DNA of 64,000 bases, from NCBI RefSeq assembly GCF_028595285.1, contig NZ_JAQQXQ010000002.1, forward strand, positions 62,001 through 126,000. The letters run 5' to 3'. The position numbers and the translations under genes were made by a program. The DNA is from Erythrobacter fulvus. GTDB taxonomy: Bacteria > Pseudomonadota > Alphaproteobacteria > Sphingomonadales > Sphingomonadaceae. Every line of letters starts with the position of its first letter. Within the stretch, counting starts at the first letter, position 1. The notes under the pieces are model-generated. The model had not been told where the DNA came from. It searched no databases and saw only the letters and a list, made by a program, of their open reading frames with translations. Below are positions 27,336-36,452 of the stretch, piece after piece.

Positions 27336-28379
27336 ATGCTGTTCCGCTTGCTGAAACCCGCCCTGTTCGCCCTCGATTCCGAAACCGGCCACCGTCTGGC
27401 TATCCGCGGCCTCAAGGCACTGCCGCTGCGCGGCCCGATGCCTGTTCCGGGCGGGTTGGGGATCACCGTGGCAGGCCTGTCTTTCCCCAATCCCGTCGGC
27501 GTGGCCGCCGGATTCGACAAGGATGCCGAGGTGCCCGACGCGCTGCTCGGCCTCGGCTTCGGCTTCACCGAAGTCGGCTCGATCACGCCTTTGCCACAGG
27601 CAGGCAACCCGCAGCCGCGGCTGTTCCGGCTGGTGGAAGATCAAGCGGTTATCAACCGCATGGGGTTCAACAATGCGGGCGCCGAAGCTGCGCTGGAGCG
27701 CTTGCGGGCGCGGGTCGGACGGCCGGGGATCGTGGGCGTCAATATCGGCGCGAACAAGGATTCTGCCGACCGCATCGCCGACTATGCGGTGATGGCCGCA
27801 AAGATGGCTCCATTTTCGAGCTATCTCTGCGTCAACGTGTCCTCGCCCAACACGCCGGGCCTGCGCGCCTTGCAGGATGAAGCGGCATTGAGCGCGCTGA
27901 TCGATGCCGTGATCGCCGCGCGCGACGAATCCGCGCCCGATTCGCCGCCGCCGGTGTTTCTCAAGGTCGCGCCCGATCTCGAACCGGCCGATATCGACGC
28001 CATCGCCCGCATCGCGCTGGACAAGCGACTCGGCGCGCTGGTGGTTTCCAACACCACGATCTCGCGCCCCGCGCTGCGATCGCACCATGCGGGCGAGACC
28101 GGTGGGCTGTCGGGTGCCCCCCTGCGGGAGCTCGCGCTTGAGCGCCTGCGCGATTTCCGCAAGGCGACCGGCGGTGCGATCCCGCTGGTGGGCGTGGGCG
28201 GCATCGCCACCGCCGAGCATGCGTGGGAGCGCATCCGCGCGGGGGCGAGCCTGGTGCAACTCTATTCGGCGATGGTCTATGAGGGCCCCGGTCTGGGCGC
28301 GCGGATTGTCCGGGGGCTCGACAGGCTGATGCGGCGCGACGGCTTTGCCAGCATTGCCGAAGCGGTCGGAAGCGAATAG
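27336..28379 (+). CDS. pyrD: Dihydroorotate dehydrogenase (quinone), class 2
   Basis: Membrane-associated flavoprotein that oxidises dihydroorotate to orotate with quinone as acceptor in pyrimidine synthesis. 347 residues. The N-terminal helix (LFRLLKPALFALDSETGHRLAI) is the class 2 quinone-tunnel segment. FMN and substrate motifs: GVAAGFDKDAEV, FTEVGSITPLPQAGNPQPRLFRL, NRMGFNNAGA, VNVSSPNTPGLR with the catalytic Ser, and GVGGIATAEHAWERIRAGASLVQLYS. ATG 27336 is chosen; GTG 6 bp upstream is an alternative. Followed by ggt after 11 bp. Confidence 0.95.
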   Translation: MLFRLLKPALFALDSETGHRLAIRGLKALPLRGPMPVPGGLGITVAGLSFPNPVGVAAGFDKDAEVPDALLGLGFGFTEVGSITPLPQAGNPQPRLFRLVEDQAVINRMGFNNAGAEAALERLRARVGRPGIVGVNIGANKDSADRIADYAVMAAKMAPFSSYLCVNVSSPNTPGLRALQDEAALSALIDAVIAARDESAPDSPPPVFLKVAPDLEPADIDAIARIALDKRLGALVVSNTTISRPALRSHHAGETGGLSGAPLRELALERLRDFRKATGGAIPLVGVGGIATAEHAWERIRAGASLVQLYSAMVYEGPGLGARIVRGLDRLMRRDGFASIAEAVGSE

Positions 28380-28390
28380 CACGCATCGCG

Positions 28391-30112
28391 ATGCGTTATC
28401 TTCCTGCTTTCCTCGCTCCGCTGGCGCTGGCCCTTTCGGGTTGCGCCGCCACCCCGCCCCCGGCAGCGGTCGCCGCTCCGGCACCTGCTGCCGCAACCGG
28501 CGCCGTGAGCGCTGCCGATCCCCGCGCGGCAGAGGCGGGCGAGGCGATCCTTGCCGCAGGCGGATCGGCCACCGACGCGGCGATTGCGGTGATGCTGGCG
28601 CTGACCGTGGTGGAACCGCAAAGCTCCGGCATCGGCGGCGGCGGTTTCATGCTGCGTGCGGATGCTGGTAACGGCACGCTGGTCACCATCGACGGGCGCG
28701 AGACCGCTCCGGCCGCTGCCACGCCCAACCGCTTTCTTGGCGCCGACGGCAAGATCCTCCCGCGTGAAACCCGCGTGTTTTCGGGCCTCAGCGTCGGGGT
28801 GCCCGGCAATCTCGCGCTCGCAGCCAAGGCCCATTCGCAATATGGCAAGCTGCCCTGGGCGAAGCTGTTCGAACCCGCCATCGTGCTCGCCCGCGACGGG
28901 TTCGTCATGAACCGGCGGCTGTACGAATCGCTCGCCGGCAACAAGGGTCGCGCCGACCGGACCGATGCGGCACGCGCCATCTATTTCGGTGCCGACGGCG
29001 AACCGCTGCCGGTGGGTTCGACGGTGAAAGTGCCCGCGCTCGCCGCGACCTTCGAAGCGCTCGCAAAGGGCGGGCCGGAAGCATTCTACGGCCCCGAATC
29101 CGCCGCCGCGCTCGCCGCCCATGTTGCGGCCGACACCCCGCAGGACGGCAGGATGACCGCACAGGATATCGCCGCCTATACCGCCAAGGAGCGGCCGCCG
29201 GTGTGCATCCGCTACCGCGTCTATAGGGTGTGCGGCATGGGCCCGCCGTCATCGGGCGGGGTGGCCGTGGCGCAGATGCTCGGCCAGCTCGAAGGTTTCG
29301 ATCTCGCCGCGATGGGCCCGGACAGCCCGACGTTCTGGCACCTGTTCATCGAAAGCCAGCGCCTCGCCTATGCCGACCGCGAGCTTTACGTGGCCGATAG
29401 CGACTTCATCGAAGTGCCGGTCGAAGGGCTGGTGGATGCAGGCTATATGCGCAGCCGCGCGGCGCTGATTTCAGCCGACAGCACGATTGCCAAGGCCGAA
29501 GCCGGCGTGCCGCCCGGTGCGCCGCTTGCCCGCGGCGACGGGCCGGAAGAACCGGAGCACGGCACCACCCATTTCTCGGTCGTGGACGCAGGCGGCAATG
29601 CGGTCAGCTACACCTCCACCATCGAAGGCGCCTTCGGATCGGGGCTGTTCCACCAGGGGTTCTACCTCAATAACGAGCTGACCGATTTCACCCTCACCCC
29701 CGAAGCGGGCGGCAAGCCGGTCGCCAACCGGGTGGAAGGGGGCAAGCGCCCGCGTTCCTCGATGTCGCCCACCATCGTCTATGACGATACCGGCAGGATC
29801 GTGCTGGTGATCGGCGCTGCCGGAGGCCCGACCATCCCGGTCACCGTAACCCGCGCAATCATCGGCGTGCTGGACTTCGGGCTGGGCGCGCAGGACGCAC
29901 TCGCCCTGCCCTTCGCCATGGCTTTCGGAGACACCCTGCTGATCGAGGAAGGCAGCGCACTGGTGGCGATGCAGGATGATCTCGCCGCGCTCGGCCACAA
30001 GGGCTTCCGCATCTCGCCCGCGCCGATCAAGGCCAATGCGCTGGGCCTGCGGGCCGACGGCAGCTGGGAAGTGGCGACCGAACCGCGCTTCGCAGGCGTG
30101 GTTACGCCCTGA
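28391..30112 (+). CDS. ggt: Gamma-glutamyltransferase, lipoprotein type
   Basis: Envelope Ntn-hydrolase that removes the gamma-glutamyl group from glutathione and related peptides. 573 residues. The signal peptide ends in a lipobox (ALSGC), so it is probably lipid anchored. The autoprocessing site is HGTTHFSVVD, where the second Thr would become the N-terminal nucleophile of the small subunit. Also seen: GIGGGGFMLR, RETAP, and the small-subunit residues SSMSPTIVYDDTGR with GAAGGPTIPVTV. Probably co-transcribed with pyrD. Confidence 0.93.
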   Translation: MRYLPAFLAPLALALSGCAATPPPAAVAAPAPAAATGAVSAADPRAAEAGEAILAAGGSATDAAIAVMLALTVVEPQSSGIGGGGFMLRADAGNGTLVTIDGRETAPAAATPNRFLGADGKILPRETRVFSGLSVGVPGNLALAAKAHSQYGKLPWAKLFEPAIVLARDGFVMNRRLYESLAGNKGRADRTDAARAIYFGADGEPLPVGSTVKVPALAATFEALAKGGPEAFYGPESAAALAAHVAADTPQDGRMTAQDIAAYTAKERPPVCIRYRVYRVCGMGPPSSGGVAVAQMLGQLEGFDLAAMGPDSPTFWHLFIESQRLAYADRELYVADSDFIEVPVEGLVDAGYMRSRAALISADSTIAKAEAGVPPGAPLARGDGPEEPEHGTTHFSVVDAGGNAVSYTSTIEGAFGSGLFHQGFYLNNELTDFTLTPEAGGKPVANRVEGGKRPRSSMSPTIVYDDTGRIVLVIGAAGGPTIPVTVTRAIIGVLDFGLGAQDALALPFAMAFGDTLLIEEGSALVAMQDDLAALGHKGFRISPAPIKANALGLRADGSWEVATEPRFAGVVTP

Positions 30113-30238
30113 CACATCCGGCAGGGGCCAGCGCCATGCGGGCGCTTGCCGCTACGGCGTTCAGGTTCTAATCTGGCTGCTTACGGGGCCGATCCAGAGC
30201 CCCGGCAACATGCTCGAAGGGATCAGGAGCCTTTGCCA

Positions 30239-32137
30239 GTGCATTCCCCCACCTTGCCTGCCCAAGAATCGGGAAGGGCCGCCCGCGTCACGATCAACCC
30301 GGCGGATGATCCGCTGCTGCAGGATATCGACGGCGCGCAGAACCTCGTCGAACTGTTTTTGAAGCGCGCCGATGCCAAGGGCGATGCACCTTTTCTCGGC
30401 CACAAGACAGGCGGGCAATGGGTGACGCAGTCGTGGCGCTCGGCGGCGGAGCAGGTGTGCCTGCTCGCAGAGGCGCTGCGGGGCATGGGACTGGAAGATG
30501 GCGACCGCGTCGCTCTGGTCAGCGAAAACCGCCCCGAATGGTGCATCGCCGACCTTGCGATCATGGCGGCGGGCTGCATCACCGTGCCGACCTACACCAC
30601 CAACACCCGCCGCGATCACGCACATATCCTCGACAATTCGGGCGCACGCGCGGTGTTTGTCTCGACCGAGAAGCTGCTGGCCCCCGTGGTCGGCGCGATC
30701 GGGCAGACCGGCATGGTCGAACATGTAATCGGGATCGACAACTTGAAGCGCCAGCAGTCGGGCAGCTTCGAATATCACGACTGGGCCGCGCTGGTGACCG
30801 GCGATGCCGCCGCCGCGCGGGCTGCAGTGGACGAGCGCATTTCCCGTATCGAGCGTTCGGTAACCGCGTGCCTGATCTATACCAGCGGCACTGGCGGCGC
30901 ACCGCGCGGCGTGATGCAGCACCACGGCGCGATCCTGTGCAATGTTGCGGGCGCGGCCGAAGTGTTGATCGAGGATTTCGGCATCCAGGACGAACGCTTC
31001 CTCTCGTTCCTGCCGCTTTCCCACGCCTATGAACACAGCGGCGGGCAATATCTCCCCATCGGGGTCGGCGCGGAGATTTTCTATTCCGAAGGGCTGGAGA
31101 AGCTCGCGAGCAATATCGAGGAAACGCGCCCGACCATCATGGTCGTCGTCCCGCGCCTGTTCGAAGTGCTGCGCACCCGCATTATGAAGCAGGTGGAAAA
31201 GCAGGGCAAAGTCGCCAATTTCATGATGGATAGCGCGCTCAAGATCGCCGAGCATACCAAAGAAGGCAGGAAGCGCCTGCGCGACAGGCCGCTGGACCTG
31301 CTCGTCGAAAAGACCCTGCGCCCCAAGATCCGCGCCAAGTTCGGCGGGCGGATCAAGGCAATGGTGTCGGGCGGCGCGCCGCTCAACCCCGAAGTCGGCA
31401 ATTTCTTCGACGCGATGGGCCTCACGATGCTGCAAGGCTATGGCCAGACCGAGGCCGGGCCGGTGATCAGCTGCAACCGCCCCAAGGTCGGCCTGAAGAT
31501 GGACACCGTCGGCCCGCCGATGCGCGGCGTCGAAGTGAAAATCGCCGAGGACGGCGAAATCCTCGTGCGGGGCGAGCTGGTGATGCACGGCTACTGGCGC
31601 AACGAGGCCGAGACTGCGCGCACGCTGCAGCATGATCCAGCCGATCCGACTGGCGCGCCGTGGCTCCACACCGGCGATATCGGGCACCTTGATCACAAGG
31701 GCCGGATCGTCATCACCGACCGCAAGAAGGACATGATCGTCAACGACAAGGGCGACAACATCGCGCCCCAGAAGGTTGAAGGCATGCTGACGCTCCAGCC
31801 CGAAATCGCGCAGGCGATGGTGAGCGGGGACAAGCGGCCCTATGTCGTGGGCCTGATCGTGCCCGACGCCGAATGGGCATTGGAATGGGCGCGGGCCAAT
31901 GGCGAGAAGTTCGATCTGGCCGCGCTCCAGCAGCTTCCTGCGTTCAAGAACGCGGTGCGCGCGGCGGTCGATCGCACCAATGCCGATCTCTCGGTGATCG
32001 AGAAGGTCCGCCAGTTCGCCTTCGCGGACGAGGCATTCACCATCGAGAACGAGGAAATGACCCCGAGCATGAAGATCCGCCGCCACAAGATCCGCGAGCG
32101 GTATCAGGAGCGCATCGACGGGCTTTATCGCTCGTGA
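30239..32137 (+). CDS. AMP-forming long-chain acyl-CoA synthetase family protein
   Basis: Activates fatty acids to acyl-CoA through an acyl-AMP. 632 residues, ANL superfamily. Phosphate-binding P-loop LIYTSGTGGAPRGVM, FLPLSHAYEHSGG, the adenine motif GYGQTEAGPV, LHTGDIGHLDHKGRIVITDRKKD with the hinge Asp, and the C-terminal lysine region TPSMKIRRHKI. The FAA1-type insertion layout suggests a long-chain substrate. GTG 30239 follows ATCAGGAGCC; upstream in-frame codons look non-coding. Its TGA overlaps the GTG of the cupin gene. Confidence 0.9.
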   Translation: MHSPTLPAQESGRAARVTINPADDPLLQDIDGAQNLVELFLKRADAKGDAPFLGHKTGGQWVTQSWRSAAEQVCLLAEALRGMGLEDGDRVALVSENRPEWCIADLAIMAAGCITVPTYTTNTRRDHAHILDNSGARAVFVSTEKLLAPVVGAIGQTGMVEHVIGIDNLKRQQSGSFEYHDWAALVTGDAAAARAAVDERISRIERSVTACLIYTSGTGGAPRGVMQHHGAILCNVAGAAEVLIEDFGIQDERFLSFLPLSHAYEHSGGQYLPIGVGAEIFYSEGLEKLASNIEETRPTIMVVVPRLFEVLRTRIMKQVEKQGKVANFMMDSALKIAEHTKEGRKRLRDRPLDLLVEKTLRPKIRAKFGGRIKAMVSGGAPLNPEVGNFFDAMGLTMLQGYGQTEAGPVISCNRPKVGLKMDTVGPPMRGVEVKIAEDGEILVRGELVMHGYWRNEAETARTLQHDPADPTGAPWLHTGDIGHLDHKGRIVITDRKKDMIVNDKGDNIAPQKVEGMLTLQPEIAQAMVSGDKRPYVVGLIVPDAEWALEWARANGEKFDLAALQQLPAFKNAVRAAVDRTNADLSVIEKVRQFAFADEAFTIENEEMTPSMKIRRHKIRERYQERIDGLYRS

Positions 32138-32520
32138 AGAAGCTTGCCGTTGCCACCGGCCTCGCAGTCGTCGTTGCGATATTTGCCACCACTGCGGGCC
32201 AATCGCAAAGCGCCGGGCTGCCTGATGCCTTGGCGGCAGGGTGGCAAGGTGAGCCGGTGTGCGAATTGCAGCATCAGGCCGCTACACACCGCGTCCTGCT
32301 GTGTACGTTTCCCCCGGGCGTCGGGCATGAGCGGCACTATCATCCTGCCCATTTCGGTTATGCCCTGAGCGGGGGCACAATGCGGTTGACCAGCGAAGCC
32401 GGCATCCGAGAGGCAGAGGTCGAGGCCGGCTCGAGTTTTTCGAGCACCGGCGTGGACTGGCACGAAGCGGTCAATATAGGCGAAACGACTGTCGCTTATC
32501 TGATGATCGAAGAGCTTTAG
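32134..32520 (+). CDS. Exported cupin-domain protein
   Basis: A 128-residue protein: signal-peptide-like N-terminus (KLAVATGLAVVVAIFATTA), then a single cupin barrel with motif 1 as GHERHYHPAHFGYALSGG (candidate metal ligands His, His, His) and motif 2 ending in DWHEAVNIGET. Starts in GTGA overlap with the acyl-CoA synthetase gene. Its TAG overlaps the TAA of the convergent gene by 3 bases. Probably a periplasmic metal-binding or small-ligand-binding protein; enzyme activity cannot be inferred. Confidence 0.75.
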   Translation: MKKLAVATGLAVVVAIFATTAGQSQSAGLPDALAAGWQGEPVCELQHQAATHRVLLCTFPPGVGHERHYHPAHFGYALSGGTMRLTSEAGIREAEVEAGSSFSSTGVDWHEAVNIGETTVAYLMIEEL

Positions 32521-33029
32521 GCCGCCTCGAAATCGTCGACATATTCGGGGTAGAAGCCCGGTTCGCGCTCCGACCAGCCGGGGGCGGTGGCGGCGGCTTC
32601 GCTCAGGGATTGCAGTAGCATCTTGCGGCGTTCCGGGCGGATCGCCGGCAGCGCGCTGGCGGCGCAAAAGGCGGCCGGAAGGTAGGGCCGCACCTTGGCG
32701 CCCAGCAGGCGTTCGTAGAGGAAGCGGAAGGCGGAAAAGCTCGCCAGCCGTTCCTGCTCCAGATCGAAGGCGGCGATGCGCACCAGCTTGCCGAGGAAGC
32801 GTTCGATCTCGTTCGGGGTGCCCTCCACCGGGATCAGCGCGCGCAGAGCCTTCAGATCCTGATAGGCGACATATTGGCGGCGGATCGCGGTGTTCTCCGC
32901 CTCGCTGCGTCCCCAGCGGCGAAAGGCGTCGGTGCGGGCAAGGCCGATGTCGAGACTGCGCTTGATGTATCGCTGCTCGCACGGGGCAAACCCCGCAAAT
33001 TCGCGCATCTCGGCAATCGGCATCATCAT
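32517..33029 (-). CDS. Conserved hypothetical protein
   Basis: About 170 residues, mostly helical and basic. Visible stretches: FAPCEQRYIKRSLDIGLARTDAFRRWG, YVAYQDLKALRALIPVEG and a C-terminal PGFYPEYVDDFEAA. I do not recognise a domain. Start ATG 33029 is the first of three consecutive ATG codons after GAAGGAG. The end overlaps the stop of the convergent cupin gene. A single-gene transcript is likely, with its own promoter in the 33030-33100 gap. Confidence 0.6.
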   Translation of the reverse strand: MMMPIAEMREFAGFAPCEQRYIKRSLDIGLARTDAFRRWGRSEAENTAIRRQYVAYQDLKALRALIPVEGTPNEIERFLGKLVRIAAFDLEQERLASFSAFRFLYERLLGAKVRPYLPAAFCAASALPAIRPERRKMLLQSLSEAAATAPGWSEREPGFYPEYVDDFEAA

Positions 33030-33100
33030 GGCATGCGTCTCCTTCGGACAAGGAGAACGTCGCACGCCATGGTTAATTTAGGGTTAGGTGAAAAGGGGCT

Positions 33101-33385
33101 TCAGCCAGCGATCACGTCGGCCCAGTCCGGGTGGCGCTGCGCCTGCGCCTTGAAGAAGGGGCACAGCGGCACGATCCGAAAGCCCTTCTCGCGCGCATCG
33201 GCGACCACGCGTTCAGCCAGCATCCGGCCGTAGCCGCGCCCGCGAAACACATCGGGCACGCCGGTGTGATCGACGATTACAAGGGTGTCCGAGGCACGCG
33301 AAAAGGTCAGTTCTGCTATCTCGCTCTCGCCCTCGGGGCGCAGCACATAGCGGCCTTTGCTGCCGGTTTCCTCGAGTTCGATCAT
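33101..33385 (-). CDS. Small GNAT-like N-acetyltransferase (YidJ/PF14542 type)
   Basis: A 94-residue protein with the short-GNAT pattern LVIVDHTGVPDVFRGRGYGRMLAERVVADAREKGFRIVPLCPFFKAQAQRHPDWADVI. It has the acetyl-CoA loop (RGRGYGRML) and the family-typical VPLCPF and RHP-x-(W/Y)-x-D. ATG 33385 gives the usual family length; GTG 33400 is also possible and lies 2 bp after the thiSG stop. Substrate unknown. A much longer open frame on this strand is an out-of-frame shadow of thiSG. Confidence 0.82.
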   Translation of the reverse strand: MIELEETGSKGRYVLRPEGESEIAELTFSRASDTLVIVDHTGVPDVFRGRGYGRMLAERVVADAREKGFRIVPLCPFFKAQAQRHPDWADVIAG

Positions 33386-33402
33386 CGGTGTATCGGCCAC
33401 GG

Positions 33403-34389
33403 TCAGATCAATCCCGCGAGCGGGCTGCTGGGATCGGCATACATCCGCCGCGCCATGCGGCCCGCGAGGTAAGCTTCGCGTCCGGCCTCGACCGCGAGCT
33501 TCATCGCGCGGGCCATGCGGATCGGGTCTTTCGCCTCGGCGATGGCGGTGTTCATCAGGATGCCGTCGCAGCCCAGTTCCATGCCGACCGCGGCATCCGA
33601 CGCCGTGCCCACGCCCGCATCGACCAGCACGGGCACCTTGGCACCCTCCACGATGAGGCGGATCGTCACGCGGTTCTGGATGCCCAGCCCCGAGCCGATC
33701 GGCGCGCCCAGCGGCATGATCGCCACCGCGCCCGCATCTTCCAGCTGCTTCGCCGCGATCGGATCGTCGGCGCAATAGACCATCGGATGAAAGCCCTCCT
33801 TGGCCAGCACCTCGGTCGCGCGGATGGTTTCGACCATGTTGGGATAAAGCGTGCGCGCCTCGCCCAGCACTTCCAGCTTCACGAGATCCCAACCCCCCGC
33901 CTCGCGCGCCAGCCGCAGGGTGCGGATCGCATCCTCGGCGGTGAAGCACCCGGCGGTGTTGGGCAGGTAGGTGATCTTCTTGGGATCGATATAGTCGGTC
34001 AGCATCGGTGCCTTGGGATCGCTGACGTTCACGCGGCGCACCGCGACGGTGACGATCTCCGCACCCGAAGCCTCGACCGCAGCGGCGTTCTGTTCGAAGT
34101 TCTTGTACTTGCCGGTGCCAACGATCAGCCGCGAGGTGAAAGTGCGGCCCGCGACTGTCCACGTGTCCGCCGCCGCGCCCTGATGATCGCCGCCGCCGAC
34201 GAAATGGACGATCTCCAGCTTGTCGCCCTCGGCCAAGGGTGCATCACCCAGCGTCGAGCGCGGAACGATTTCGCCATTGCGCTCCACCGCGACCTTTTCG
34301 GGCACGAGGTCAAGCTCGCGCACGAGATCGGCAATCGTGGCGGCAGTGGTGCGGCGGGGATCGCCGTTGAGAGTGATGCTCTTGGTCAT
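33403..34389 (-). CDS. thiG: ThiS-ThiG fusion: sulfur carrier plus thiazole synthase
   Basis: One 328-residue polypeptide joins the sulfur carrier ThiS (residues 1-67, beta-grasp fold, ending [10 protein letters not shown]) to the thiazole synthase ThiG (from about residue 75, [19 protein letters not shown]). ThiG motifs: the Schiff-base Lys in [35 protein letters not shown] and [20 protein letters not shown]. In separate ThiS the C-terminal Gly-Gly becomes a thiocarboxylate; here Gly66-Gly67 is internal, so cleavage or another mechanism is required. Such fusions are annotated in other alphaproteobacteria. ATG 34389 is chosen. Confidence 0.9.
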   Translation of the reverse strand: MTKSITLNGDPRRTTAATIADLVRELDLVPEKVAVERNGEIVPRSTLGDAPLAEGDKLEIVHFVGGGDHQGAAADTWTVAGRTFTSRLIVGTGKYKNFEQNAAAVEASGAEIVTVAVRRVNVSDPKAPMLTDYIDPKKITYLPNTAGCFTAEDAIRTLRLAREAGGWDLVKLEVLGEARTLYPNMVETIRATEVLAKEGFHPMVYCADDPIAAKQLEDAGAVAIMPLGAPIGSGLGIQNRVTIRLIVEGAKVPVLVDAGVGTASDAAVGMELGCDGILMNTAIAEAKDPIRMARAMKLAVEAGREAYLAGRMARRMYADPSSPLAGLI

Positions 34390-34450
34390 GGCGCGAGACA
34401 TAGGCGCTCGCCCACAGGGTGCAACCACGAGTTTGAGGGGGAACGCGCGC

Positions 34451-34840
34451 TCAGTGCGCGGCGCGCAGGTTGAGCAAGTGGGCAACCGAGACCAGCCCCA
34501 CACCGACCAGCGTCAGGCTGAATTCGTTCATGCCATGCGGCACCACCAGCGCCAGGGTCATGAAGCCCAGTCCCGCCGCTGCGACACCGAAAGGCACGAC
34601 CCGGCGATGGCGCAGCGCACCCCAGCCGATCGCGATGGCCGCCACCAGCAGCGCCAGCAACAGGCCGACGCGGTGGATATTCTCGTCAAGCAGGAAGTGT
34701 CCGCCCAGCCCCAGCGCCGAAACCACCACCAGCGTGGCAATGCAGTGCAGGGCGCACAGCCCGGCAAGGCCGATCCCGACCTGATCGAGCCGGCGGCGCA
34801 GACTGGGCCGACTCGCGGCAGATGGAAGGATCGTCGACAT
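34451..34840 (-). CDS. MerC-domain membrane protein
   Basis: A 129-residue inner-membrane protein with four hydrophobic segments (residues ~22-42, 48-68, 75-98 and 105-125). The first carries [13 protein letters not shown], the paired-cysteine motif of MerC-family metal transporters. A second pair used by true mercury transporters is not evident. Together with the Zur-like site upstream, a role in zinc rather than mercury handling is plausible. No other mer gene is present. Confidence 0.8.
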   Translation of the reverse strand: MSTILPSAASRPSLRRRLDQVGIGLAGLCALHCIATLVVVSALGLGGHFLLDENIHRVGLLLALLVAAIAIGWGALRHRRVVPFGVAAAGLGFMTLALVVPHGMNEFSLTLVGVGLVSVAHLLNLRAAH

Positions 34841-34860
34841 GCTGTCGCCTCAGATATGTG

Positions 34861-34872
34861 ATGTTGTTACAT
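34861..34872. promoter_or_regulatory. Zur-box-like palindrome upstream of merC
   Basis: ATGTTGTTACAT has ATGT/ACAT arms and matches 10 of 12 positions of the alphaproteobacterial Zur core ATGTTATAACAT as I remember it. It lies 21 bp upstream of the MerC-domain gene and 102 bp from the divergent ctaA gene, in promoter position for the former. Confidence 0.4.
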
Positions 34873-34973
34873 TCTGCAACCCCGAAGCGCCCCGCGATTT
34901 GCGCTTGCCGCACCGGGACTTGCGCCGAACAGTCTTGCGCATCGGCGCGCGCAGGCACAAAGAGCGCGACGCC

Positions 34974-36056
34974 ATGGCCACTTCCGCCTCCGTATCGAAC
35001 CTGTTCGCTGCCGCCCCGCGCGGCAAGGCGCGACCGCTCGCGATTGCCCGCTGGCTCGAGATCGTGGCCGCGATGGTGGTGATGATCGTGGTGGTCGGCG
35101 GCATCACCCGCCTCACTGAAAGCGGGCTATCGATTACCGAATGGAATGTGGTTTCCGGCATCCTTCCACCGCTGTCCGAGGCCGCGTGGCAGGCCGAGTT
35201 TGCCAAGTATCAGGCGACGCCCGAATACCGGCTGGAAGCGGCGCTGACGGGCATGACCCTGTCGGATTTCAAGTTCATCTTCTTCTGGGAATGGGTCCAC
35301 CGGCTGATCGCGCGGGTGATCGGGCTGGTCTACGCCCTGCCGCTGGCCTGGTTCTGGTGGCGCGGCGCAATCCCGCAGGGGTTCAAGGGGCGGTTGCTGG
35401 CGCTACTCGCGCTCGGCGGGCTGCAAGGGCTGTTCGGCTGGCTGATGGTGCAGTCGGGGCTGGTCGGCGACATGACCGATGTGAGCCATTTCCGCCTTTC
35501 GCTCCACCTGCTGACCGCGCTGACGCTGCTTGCCGGTCTGGTATGGACAGCCCGCGACATGCGGTTGGTGGCACGCGAACCGTCGGCACGGCCGGCGCCG
35601 TTGACCGCAGGCAGCGCGCTGGTGGCGGGCGTGCTGTTCGTGCAATTGCTGCTCGGCGCGTGGGTCGCGGGGCTCAATGCCGGCCACGCCGCCTATGACT
35701 GGCCGCTGATGAACGGGCGGCTGGTGCCGGAGATCGACTGGTCGGGCGGGATTGTCTGGACGCTGACGCATGATCCGTTCCTGCTGCAATTCCTCCACCG
35801 CTGGTGGGCGTGGGTCGCGGTCGCAGCGCTCGTCTGGCTGGCGCGGCGGGTGCGCAAGACCGACCGCTTCGCCTCGGTCGCAGTGCACACCGCCTTCGGC
35901 ACGATGGTGCTGCTCGGCATCGCGACCGTCATGAGCGAGGTCTCGCTGTGGATCGCCGCCGCGCACCAGCTGGTTGGCGCGCTGACAGTCGCTGCGACGG
36001 CGTGGGCAATGCACAGCGACGGGCTGGCGCGGCGCGCGGCGAAAGCGGACGGATGA
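34974..36056 (+). CDS. ctaA: Haem A synthase
   Basis: Inner-membrane enzyme that oxidises the C8 methyl of haem O to give haem A for aa3-type oxidases. 360 residues with eight membrane helices. COX15/CtaA motifs: VVGGITRLTESGLSITEWNVVSG, FFWEWVHRLIARVIG (haem-ligand His), FRLSLHLLTAL, LGAWVAGLNAGHAAYDWPLMNG and FLHRWWAW. The 15-20-residue charged N-terminus is cytosolic. ATG 34974 is preferred; the frame is open upstream without hydrophobic content. The stop overlaps cutA. Confidence 0.93.
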   Translation: MATSASVSNLFAAAPRGKARPLAIARWLEIVAAMVVMIVVVGGITRLTESGLSITEWNVVSGILPPLSEAAWQAEFAKYQATPEYRLEAALTGMTLSDFKFIFFWEWVHRLIARVIGLVYALPLAWFWWRGAIPQGFKGRLLALLALGGLQGLFGWLMVQSGLVGDMTDVSHFRLSLHLLTALTLLAGLVWTARDMRLVAREPSARPAPLTAGSALVAGVLFVQLLLGAWVAGLNAGHAAYDWPLMNGRLVPEIDWSGGIVWTLTHDPFLLQFLHRWWAWVAVAALVWLARRVRKTDRFASVAVHTAFGTMVLLGIATVMSEVSLWIAAAHQLVGALTVAATAWAMHSDGLARRAAKADG

Positions 36057-36382
36057 CCGGCGGCGAAGCGGACAGCGCGGCACTGGTGTGGTGCCCCTTT
36101 CCCGATCGTGACATCGCGCGCGCAGTCGCCGGAGAGTTGCTCGGCGAAGGCCTCATCGCCTGCGCCAATATTCTCGGCGACATGGAATCCGTGTTTTTCT
36201 GGGAGGGCGCGCGGAACAGCGAAACCGAAACCGGTGTGCTGTTCAAGACTCGCGCCGCGCTGCTCGATCGCACCATCGCGCGGTTGGGGGAACTTCACCC
36301 CTATGATACACCGGCAATTATCGGATGGCGCTGCGATGCGGGCCATCCATCAACCATCGCATGGCTGATGGCGACGCTTTGA
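36053..36382 (+). CDS. cutA: Divalent-cation tolerance protein CutA
   Basis: Small trimeric cytosolic protein associated with copper tolerance, molecular role unsettled. 109 residues with the family landmarks ELLGEGLIACANILGDMESVFFWEG, TETGVLFKTRAALLDR and HPYDTPAIIGWRC. Full length. Its ATG overlaps the ctaA stop (ATGA). The pairing of a haem-A/copper-oxidase gene with cutA fits a metal theme. Confidence 0.92.
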   Translation: MTGGEADSAALVWCPFPDRDIARAVAGELLGEGLIACANILGDMESVFFWEGARNSETETGVLFKTRAALLDRTIARLGELHPYDTPAIIGWRCDAGHPSTIAWLMATL

Positions 36383-36452
36383 CGGTCCCGCAATACGGGT
36401 GAGGCGGGACAGGCAAGGCGGGCCGCAGGGCCGCATATTGGGGGGAGATTGC

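Noticed and set aside
30161-32086. A 641-codon open frame antisense to the acyl-CoA synthetase gene
   Set aside because: Composition (His, Arg, Asp, Gly) is that of a reverse-frame shadow and the opposite strand has a clear ANL enzyme.
33101-34162. A 353-codon frame that looks like a large protein with a C-terminal acetyltransferase
   Set aside because: Its first 260 codons are out of frame with thiSG, which is a real gene there; only the last 94 codons, matching the small GNAT family, are kept.
34451-34840. Part of a mercury-resistance operon
   Set aside because: No merA, merR, merT or merP is nearby, and the single cysteine pair plus Zur-like site fits better with zinc handling.
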